Shown here: piece after piece, positions 31,096-36,672 of the stretch
Position numbering within the stretch: the stretch's first letter is position 1
Layout: every line of letters begins with the position of its first letter
From: DSWT01 sp049975385
GTDB lineage: Bacteria > Chloroflexota > Anaerolineae > B4-G1 > SLSP01
Length of the DNA: 36,672 nucleotides
Assembly: GCA_049975385.1 (NCBI GenBank)
Contig: JBNGDO010000037.1
Location: 1-36,672, forward strand
Direction of reading: 5' to 3'
Program-made: the position numbers and the translations under genes
The notes under the pieces: generated by a model
What the model saw: the letters and a program-made list of their open reading frames with translations, nothing else
Databases searched by the model: none
What the model was told of the DNA's origin: nothing

Positions 31096-31130
31096 AAACG
31101 TAGCGCGGGCGTCTCGCCCGCGCTACGTTT
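31096..31130. repeat. Perfect 16-bp REP-like palindrome
   Basis: AAACGTAGCGCGGGCG (31096-31111), loop TCT, and CGCCCGCGCTACGTTT (31115-31130). It is a strong hairpin between two convergent genes, likely a dispersed palindrome also serving as a terminator. Confidence 0.85.
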
Positions 31131-31141
31131 GAATTGTCTCT

Positions 31142-31178
31142 CTCCCCCGTCTACTGTCTACCGTCTACTGTCTACCGC
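31142..31178. repeat. GTCTAC-type microrepeat
   Basis: CCCCCGTCTACTGTCTACCG followed by TCTACTGTCTACCG, abutting the stop codon of the alpha/alpha-toroid gene. A related run lies inside the radical SAM gene at 20929-20982. Confidence 0.6.
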
Positions 31179-31179
31179 A

Positions 31180-32253
31180 TCAGAACCGTTTGCGCCGCGC
31201 CGGATAGGGCTGGAACGGAGTGCGTGGTTCCACATTGATCCAATCGCCCGTGGCGCTCAGGCGCGAGAGCGAGCGCAGCAGGTCGAACGTGAGCCAGCGC
31301 GAGACCTGCGGTTGCGCCGGGTGCGTCCACAGGCCGTACTCGCCGCGCAAACCGGTGATGAACGCCACCAGATCGGCCACGCGCGCGTCCTCCGTCGTCG
31401 CGCCGGCCCGCCAGCATAGGTCGAGCAGCAGCGCCAGGTCGAAGCGCGCGAAGAACGTGAAGAAGCCGCGCGTGGGTTCCGCACCCGTCAGCCGCGCGAC
31501 TTCCAGCCCCACGTTCTGCGCCTCGCGCGTCTCGCGGCCCAGCAGCAGGTCGAGCGCGCGGCGGGCCTCCGGGCCGTTGCGCCACTCTGGGTGATGCGCC
31601 AGGCACAGCAGGCTGCCGGTGGTGTTGGAGCGGCAGCCCCACCGCGAATGCGCCAACCTGCGATACCCGGCGACGTAGCCATACACGCCGCTCTCTTCCG
31701 TCCCGTCAGCGATGCCGGTTGGCCACGCGCCGTCATCCAGCCGTTTGGAGAGCAACCAGGTGTAGGCCCGCTCGGCGCGGGGATCGTCGCCGTAGCCGCA
31801 CATCGCTAGCGCGCGCAGCGGCAGCGCCGTTTGCAAGGGCACCATCACGTAGCCTTCACGCTCGCCACTCTCAATGCCGTCGCCCGTGAGCGGCCAGGAC
31901 CCGTCATCCTGTTGCAAGGAGAAAAGATACTCGGCCCCGCGCCGCACGGCGGGATGTGCCGCATCGTGATGCGCTGCATCGAAGCCCACGTAGCCCAGCC
32001 GCATTAGTGCCAGGTAGGTCGCGCGCAGGCGGCTGCCCTGCCAGATCCGCCCATCTGCTTCCCACGAGCCATCCACTGCCTGCCGGGCGAGCAAGTCGGC
32101 CACCAGCGGGTCCTGCTCGCGCAGCGCGGATAATTCCTGCACCTCGGGATCGTCGTCGGGATAATCCAACAACTCGCGCAGCACCAGCAACCGCAAACAC
32201 GCTGAAGGATCCGCCAATAACAACGCCACCCGGTTCAACAACGTCTGATTCAT
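31180..32253 (-). CDS. Alpha/alpha-toroid (prenyltransferase/squalene-cyclase-repeat) protein
   Basis: 357 residues. At least three QW-like turns are readable: QAVDGSWEADG, LQQDDGSWPLTG and RLDDGAWPTG. They lie in helical repeats, the pattern of terpene cyclase and protein prenyltransferase toroids. The catalytic DxDD of squalene-hopene cyclases is not seen and the length is about half of theirs, so it is a single-domain relative rather than a complete cyclase. No membrane segment or signal peptide. ATG 32253 is favoured by AGAGGT four bases upstream; the longer frame before it is microrepeat DNA. It follows the UvrA-like gene by 40 nt on the same strand. The ligand is unknown. Confidence 0.8.
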   Translation of the reverse strand: MNQTLLNRVALLLADPSACLRLLVLRELLDYPDDDPEVQELSALREQDPLVADLLARQAVDGSWEADGRIWQGSRLRATYLALMRLGYVGFDAAHHDAAHPAVRRGAEYLFSLQQDDGSWPLTGDGIESGEREGYVMVPLQTALPLRALAMCGYGDDPRAERAYTWLLSKRLDDGAWPTGIADGTEESGVYGYVAGYRRLAHSRWGCRSNTTGSLLCLAHHPEWRNGPEARRALDLLLGRETREAQNVGLEVARLTGAEPTRGFFTFFARFDLALLLDLCWRAGATTEDARVADLVAFITGLRGEYGLWTHPAQPQVSRWLTFDLLRSLSRLSATGDWINVEPRTPFQPYPARRKRF

Positions 32254-32272
32254 CGTACCTCTCGAAAAACTA

Positions 32273-32340
32273 ACCACGAATCTACACGAATTTTCACCAA
32301 TTTTGTTCTCTATTCGTGAGGATTCGTGAAGATTCGTGGT
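32273..32340. repeat. ACCACGAAT/ATTCGTGGT inverted repeat overlapping the end of the UvrA-like gene
   Basis: ACCACGAATC (32273-32282) pairs with GATTCGTGGT (32331-32340), with extra CACGAAT units. The UvrA frame reads into it, so the element supplies the last residues (YHESSRILTN) and the stop codon. Confidence 0.8.
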
Positions 32341-33185
32341 AAGAATGATCCAGCACTTCACGCACGTAGCGGGCGGTTGGGGTATCGCCTGCGGCGACCT
32401 GCTCCGGGGTGCCCTCGGCGATCGCGTAGCCGCCCTCCGGCCCACCGACCGGCCCTAATTCGACCAGCCAATCGCACGCTGCCAGCACGTGAGGGTGGTG
32501 TTCGACCACCAGCACAGTGTTCCGCACGCCATTTTCCCCCTCGACCAGCCGGTGAAGCACGCGCGCCAACTGGGCCACGTCCTCCAGGTGCAGACCAAGC
32601 GTCGGCTCGTCGAGGATGTAGAGCGTCGACTCGCCCTTCTTCCTCTTGCGGCACAATTCCTGCGCGATCTTGAGCCGTTGCGCCTCGCCGCCCGAAAGTG
32701 CGTAGCCGGGCTGGCGCAGCGTCAGATAACCCAGGCCGACCTCGCGGGCCATCTGCAAGGGCAAGGCCAGGCGTTCCACGTCGCCGAACAGCTCGCATAC
32801 CTGGTCGATCGTCAGCCCGAACACGTCCGGCAGAGCCACGCCGCGCAGGCGCACGTCCCACGCCTCGGCGCGGTAGCCCGTCCCCTGGCAGACCTCGCAT
32901 AACTCGAACACGTCGGGCAGGAAGCCCATCTCGATGCGCGTCGCGCCGCTGCCGCCACAGACAGAGCAGCGTCGCCCCAGGGCATCCGCATCCAGCCCTA
33001 GCGCCTGCGCGTCCTCGCCCTCGGCGTAGAGGGCGTGGATCACGGCGTTGAGGCCGAGGAAGTTGGTCGGGCTGGCAATGCCGCGCCGGGTTTGGTCGAC
33101 GACGATGGCGCGTTGCGGCGCGTTCTCGATAGCATCGTGCGCGCCCGGCTCGATATTCTCATACGCGACCGAGGTCGTCTGTTTT
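32294..33185 (-). pseudogene. UvrA-like gene, final segment (second copy, NBD II), frame-shifted from its upstream part
   Basis: From just past the T7 run at 33182-33188 the frame reads on as QTTSVAYENIEPGAHD, then TRRGIASPTNFLGLNAVI, the usual UvrA sequence after Walker A of domain II. It then has the zinc-finger CSVCGGSG and CEVCQGTGY, signature ALSGGEAQRLKIAQEL and Walker B LYILDEPTLGLH, and a final VEHHPHVLAACDWLVELGP. The gene upstream is in another frame, and removal of one base from the T7 (A7 on the coding strand) would rejoin them. So this is either a sequencing indel or a real frameshift. The tail is microrepeat-encoded. The toroid protein follows after 40 nt. Confidence 0.8.
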
Positions 33186-33553
33186 TTTGGGTGCCAGCGC
33201 CAGCCCCAGCGTGTCGATCAGCAGTGTGCTCTTGCCCGATCCGGAGACGCCGCACAGTCCCACCAGTGCGCCCAGCGGCAGCGCGACGTCGAGGGCCTTC
33301 AGGTTGTTGCCCCGCGCGCCCCGGATGTGCATCCAACCCTCCGGCGCGTGACGCGGCAGGAGCAGTGGCTGACGTTCACCGCGCAGCCAGCGTGCCGTGG
33401 TTGTCGCCTGCTGGGCCACGGCCTCCGGCGCGCCCTGGGCGACGATCTCACCGCCCGCCGCACCCGCGCCAGGGCCGATGTCGATCAGATAGTCGGCGGC
33501 GCGCAGTACCTCCGGATCATGTTCGACGACAATCACCGTGCGTTCCAGGGCGT
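33159..33553 (-). pseudogene. UvrA-like gene, middle segment of second copy
   Basis: The readable part begins LERTVIVVEHDPEVLRAADYLIDIGPG, which in UvrA lies well after the signature and Walker B of domain I, then MHIRGARGNNLKALDVALPLGA and Walker A GVSGSGKSTLL of domain II. The frame closes soon after the A7 run. Directly upstream the sequence belongs to an earlier point of UvrA (WNAR), so about 250-300 residues including signature I are missing. Confidence 0.75.
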
Positions 33554-36500
33554 CGTCGCCGGATCGAAGCCGTACTTGACCGCGAGTGCCTGCACGTGGT
33601 AATAGCCGCCGTTGAACGGCTTGCAGAGGTAGCCCTTGGGGAAGAAGCCGGGCGAGTGCATCGCCCCGCCACACAGCAGTGCCATTCGTCATGGTGACGT
33701 TCCATCCTCTGTGCACACTCCAGGCAGCGGCGCTCGCCGAGCCACGACAGCAGGATTGCCAGGTGGTGCGAGAGTTCCGTCACCGTGCCCACTGTCGCCC
33801 GGCGCGCGTGCAGCCCGCGCGTCGAGCCGACCGTGACGACGACGCCCAGGCCGCCGACCGCATCCACAGGCGCTTCCGGCCCTTCGCGCAATCCCTGGTG
33901 CTCGTACACCGAGAGGCTTTCGAGCAGTCGCCGCCGCGCCTCGGCCTCCAACACGTCCCCCACCAGACTCGATTTCCCCGACCCCGACACGCCCGTGATG
34001 ACGGTGAGCTTGCCTTTGGGGATGTCCACATCCACACCTTTGAGATTGTTTGCCCGTGCTCCCCGTATACAGATCGCGCCCGAATCCCCAACTCCCGATG
34101 GCTGACGGCTGACCGCTGAAAGCTGATCGCTGATCGCTGATGGCTGATGGTTGACCGCTTCTTCCCGCAGTGCCTTCCCGGTGAGCGACCCGTCTGCCTG
34201 CAGCAAGCCGTCCGGAGCTCCGGCATAGAGTAGGCGTCCGCCCTTCGGCCCGGCCCCAGGTCCAAGGTCGATGACCCAGTCGGCGGCGCGGATCACGTCC
34301 GTGTTGTGCTCGACGATGACGATGGTCGCTCCGCTGTGGACCAGCCGATCGAGTACGGTGAGTAGCCCGGTGATGTCCTTAGGATGCAGCCCGGTCGAGG
34401 GTTCGTCGAGGATGAGCACCTTGTCCGACAGATTGCGCTTGCCGAGGAACTTCGCCAGCTTCACCCGCTGTGCTTCGCCGCCGGCGAGCGTTGGCGAGGG
34501 CTGGCCCAGGTGCAGGTAATCCAGGCCGATGTCGCGCAGCGCGCTCAGGATGCGCCGCGCCGTCCTGCGTTGGCGCCCCGTGAGGCGGGGGTCGCGCAGC
34601 AGCAGCCGTGCCACCTCGGCGATACTCAGCTCGTACAGGTCGGCGATAGAAAGATGGCGCTCGCCGAATTGCACCTTGGCGGCCAGAACTTCGTCGGAAA
34701 AGCGTTGCCCCTCGCAGTCGGCGCACGGAATCCAGGTCGAGGGCAGATAGCGCATTCGCACTTCGACTGCACCGAGGCCCTTGCACGTCGGGCATGCGCC
34801 TTCGGGCCGGTTGAAGGAGAAATGCGAGGACGAAAGACCGGTCTGCTCGGCCCAGAAGTTGCGGATCGTGGTGGCCAGTTTGGTGTAGGTGGCCGGATTG
34901 GAACGCGGGTTGCGCCCGATGGGGCTTTGATCCACCAGCACCGGTTGGGGCAACACTGACGCGTCCTCTGGGGAAGGGGAGTGCTCAACTTTGCGGCAGC
35001 CGACCGCTTTTCCCTCGGTCAGGGACAGCGTCAGCACTTCTTCAACGAATGTGCTCTTACCGGAGCCGGAGACGCCGGTGATCACGTTGAGCCGTTCCAA
35101 CGCGATGGGGATGTCTATATTCTGCAAGTTCCGTACCTGCGCACCGTGTAGCCACAAAAACTGCTCCGGTGTGGGGCGCGCTTTAGGCACCTGCACCCGC
35201 TCGCGCAGGCTGAAGTAGCGCCCGGTGTGTGTGTCGGCCTGCCAGAGTTCCGCCGGCGTGCCTGTGAAGACGACCTCGCCGCCTGCGTCACCCGCGCCGG
35301 GACCCAGGTCAATCGCGTGATCGGCAGCTGCTGCGGCTACACGGTCGTGCTCGACGAAGACTACCGGCCCCAGTAAATCGCGGAACGCAGCGAGCAGTCG
35401 CGCCACGTCGGCCGGGTGCTGGCCCACGGTCGGCTCGTCGAGGACGTGTAGCATATCCTCGAGGCGGCTGGTGAGGATGACCGCCAGGCGCGCGCGCTGC
35501 GACTCGCCACGGGAGAGGGTGGGGGCGGGACGATCCAGGGATAGGTAGCCCAGTCCAACGCGATCGAGCGCCTCCAGGCGTCTGATGATTTCGGTCTGCA
35601 AACGTTCGGCGGAGTCGGGAAGATCGGCCTCGGCGAACAGGGCGCGCGCATTGTCGACAGAAAGCGCCAGCAGGTCAGGCAGGCGCAGATCGTGCCAGCG
35701 CGTTGCAGCAGCTTCGGGATGCAGGCCGGTGCCGTCGCAGGCCGGGCAGCCTTCGCCCTGGCAATGCGGGCAGGGGGTGTGAAAATGGGTTGGCTCCAGG
35801 GCAGAAAACCAGGCACCACACTCGGTGCATACCGGCGCGCGCGCGAGCATCCGGCGGGATGAAGCACGGCAAGATGCCTCGCTTTCCACGCCGAGCGCGT
35901 CCGTGCCCAAGGCCCAGGCGCGCTGTACTGCCCCCCGCGCCTGAAGCGGCGTGACGGCTTTGTCCCAGCGGGCGATCTCGATCTCCATTGTGTGTGGCTC
36001 GGCGGGATCGAGTGGTTGCCCGTCCCATGGCTGCCCATCGATGCGCAATGCGTCTGGGCCGAATTCGTTAGCCAAAAGGTGCAACAGCGTGCGATGGCTG
36101 CCACGGACGCCGCGCAGCAGCGGCGCGCGGAGCGCAAGCGGGCCGCGTTCGCTCAACGCCGCCACCCGCGCGACGATCTCATCCTCGGTCAGCACGGTGA
36201 GGCCGGCGCCACAGCGGGCGCAGCGGCGTTCACCGAAGCGGGCGTAGAGCAGGCGCAGGAAGGGATGCAGGCCGGAGGCGGTCGCCAGCGTCGAAGCGGG
36301 ATTGCGGTTGAGCAGGTTTTGCTCGACGGCGACGGCCGGTCCTACGCCGGTCAGCGACTCGACGCGGGCCGGGGCCAGCCGCAGCCCGCCGCCGACGTTG
36401 AAGATTTCCAGAAAGCGGCGGCGCGCTTCGTGGTAGAGTGTGTCGAACACGAGCGAAGTCTTGCCCGAACCGGACACGCCGGTGACGACGGTCAAGCCAT

Positions 36501-36585
36501 CGCTGATCTCAACGTCAATGTCTTTAAGGTTGTGCTCGCGCGCGCCAGTGATGTGGATGTGTGTTCTGGTTTTTGGATGTGCCAT
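33517..36585 (-). CDS. Tandem UvrA-like protein: complete first copy plus start of second copy
   Basis: 1022 residues to the stop; the UvrA-like sequence ends near 33690. Copy 1 has Walker A GVSGSGKTS, zinc-binding CPHCQGEGCPACDGTG, the variant signature LSRGESQRARLA with LDEPTVGQHP, then Walker A GVSGSGKST, CPTCKGLG, signature LAGGEAQRVKLA and LDEPSTGLHP. After a microrepeat-coded linker, copy 2 starts at ICIRGARANNLKGVDVDI with Walker A GVSGSGKSS and CLECAQRMERHHDEWHC. Then the frame fails. UvrA finds DNA damage for nucleotide excision repair; double-length UvrA proteins are known in Chlamydia. The substitution of the signature LSGGE by LSRGE/LAGGE suggests a specialised paralog rather than the housekeeping UvrA. 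ATG 36585 was chosen as the closest to the HIHITGAREHNL start; GGA lies five bases upstream. Confidence 0.85.
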   Translation of the reverse strand: MAHPKTRTHIHITGAREHNLKDIDVEISDGLTVVTGVSGSGKTSLVFDTLYHEARRRFLEIFNVGGGLRLAPARVESLTGVGPAVAVEQNLLNRNPASTLATASGLHPFLRLLYARFGERRCARCGAGLTVLTEDEIVARVAALSERGPLALRAPLLRGVRGSHRTLLHLLANEFGPDALRIDGQPWDGQPLDPAEPHTMEIEIARWDKAVTPLQARGAVQRAWALGTDALGVESEASCRASSRRMLARAPVCTECGAWFSALEPTHFHTPCPHCQGEGCPACDGTGLHPEAAATRWHDLRLPDLLALSVDNARALFAEADLPDSAERLQTEIIRRLEALDRVGLGYLSLDRPAPTLSRGESQRARLAVILTSRLEDMLHVLDEPTVGQHPADVARLLAAFRDLLGPVVFVEHDRVAAAAADHAIDLGPGAGDAGGEVVFTGTPAELWQADTHTGRYFSLRERVQVPKARPTPEQFLWLHGAQVRNLQNIDIPIALERLNVITGVSGSGKSTFVEEVLTLSLTEGKAVGCRKVEHSPSPEDASVLPQPVLVDQSPIGRNPRSNPATYTKLATTIRNFWAEQTGLSSSHFSFNRPEGACPTCKGLGAVEVRMRYLPSTWIPCADCEGQRFSDEVLAAKVQFGERHLSIADLYELSIAEVARLLLRDPRLTGRQRRTARRILSALRDIGLDYLHLGQPSPTLAGGEAQRVKLAKFLGKRNLSDKVLILDEPSTGLHPKDITGLLTVLDRLVHSGATIVIVEHNTDVIRAADWVIDLGPGAGPKGGRLLYAGAPDGLLQADGSLTGKALREEAVNHQPSAISDQLSAVSRQPSGVGDSGAICIRGARANNLKGVDVDIPKGKLTVITGVSGSGKSSLVGDVLEAEARRRLLESLSVYEHQGLREGPEAPVDAVGGLGVVVTVGSTRGLHARRATVGTVTELSHHLAILLSWLGERRCLECAQRMERHHDEWHCCVAGRCTRPASSPRATSASRSTAAITTCRHSRSSTASIRRRRPGTHGDCRRT
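33533..33685 (-). pseudogene. UvrA-like gene, short third-frame remnant
   Basis: Fifty codons read LCGGAMHSPGFFPKGYLC and PFNGGYYHVQALAVKYGFDP, a recognisable part of the insertion domain of long UvrA proteins. It is in a different frame from both the upstream part (ending HHDEWHC at about 33690) and the downstream part. It shows that the second UvrA copy has lost blocks on both sides. Confidence 0.7.
34086..34160. repeat. GCTGATCGCTGA microrepeat at the UvrA-UvrA junction
   Basis: Tandem GCTGATCGCTGATCGCTGAT and GGCTGA units, preceded by GAATCCCCAACTCCC. They are read in frame as HQPSAISDQLSAVSRQPS between the two UvrA copies. The family also fills the spacer at 10083-10110. Confidence 0.75.
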
Positions 36586-36672
36586 AGGTTCCATTCTAGG
36601 GCAGGTATATGTCATATCTTGTCATCATTGTGGATCTACTAGATGGCGTGCCTGACGCTTCCGTGCAGCAGC
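36586..36672. other. Upstream of the UvrA-like gene, no feature seen
   Basis: An 87-base stretch at the window edge with no recognised promoter or gene. Confidence 0.5.

Noticed and set aside
33182..33188. Programmed ribosomal frameshift in UvrA
   Set aside because: The shift needed is +1 (or -2) at A7, which does not fit a standard -1 slippery heptamer, and other parts of the same copy are deleted, so decay or sequence error is more likely.

Overview
The window looks like a chromosomal contig from a Chloroflexota bacterium, probably Anaerolineae-like. The reasons are a very large BTAD/AAA/TPR regulator, two exported proteins that end in the same FLPLV-x-RH tail, a phytol-kinase/DUF92 pair, and intergenic spacers filled with short tandem or inverted microrepeats. 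This placement is inference from gene content; there is no rRNA or tRNA in the window. It appears to be a draft assembly: two runs of 100 N (7573-7672, 25641-25740) cut genes, and a 10 N run next to 38 C residues (10969-11016) marks a doubtful join.

Layout. 54-4235 (-): giant SARP/LuxR-like regulator. 4586-6601 (+): lipoprotein with an HExxH metallopeptidase signature. 6706-7572 (+): GNAT acetyltransferase cut by a gap. 7684-18266 (-): a long minus-strand run, in transcription order ABC-F ATPase, two-RCK membrane protein, Cys/Met PLP enzyme, phytol-kinase-like protein, an unknown protein, DUF92 (phytyl-phosphate-kinase-like) protein, YdcF-like protein, prolyl-tRNA synthetase and nitroreductase. 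18790-24813 (+): radical SAM protein, YigZ/IMPACT protein and an exported beta-helix protein. 24899-26740 (-): ParB-fold protein, LacI-type regulator with its own operators, and a free-standing CBM48 protein. 27128-30955 (+): large exported metzincin. 31180-36585 (-): an alpha/alpha-toroid protein downstream of a tandem UvrA-UvrA gene whose second half is broken.

The strongest undescribed element is the 5' leader of the ABC-F gene (about 18588 to 18267, minus strand). It has an extended -10 promoter, a 25-codon upstream ORF, a hairpin overlapping the end of that ORF, and an intrinsic terminator. The 3' arm of the first hairpin can instead pair over 12 contiguous base pairs with the 5' arm of the terminator. 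This is the architecture of a ribosome-stalling attenuator and suggests that the ABC-F protein is induced when translation is disturbed. 

Other themes: a compact four-gene cluster (14587 to 11111) that may salvage isoprenoid alcohols; a LacI regulator with a perfect TTGACA-17-TATAAT promoter and two copies of a TGCAACCGGTTGCA operator; and microrepeat families that sit between genes but also occur in frame inside four otherwise conserved proteins, once exactly at the UvrA-UvrA junction.
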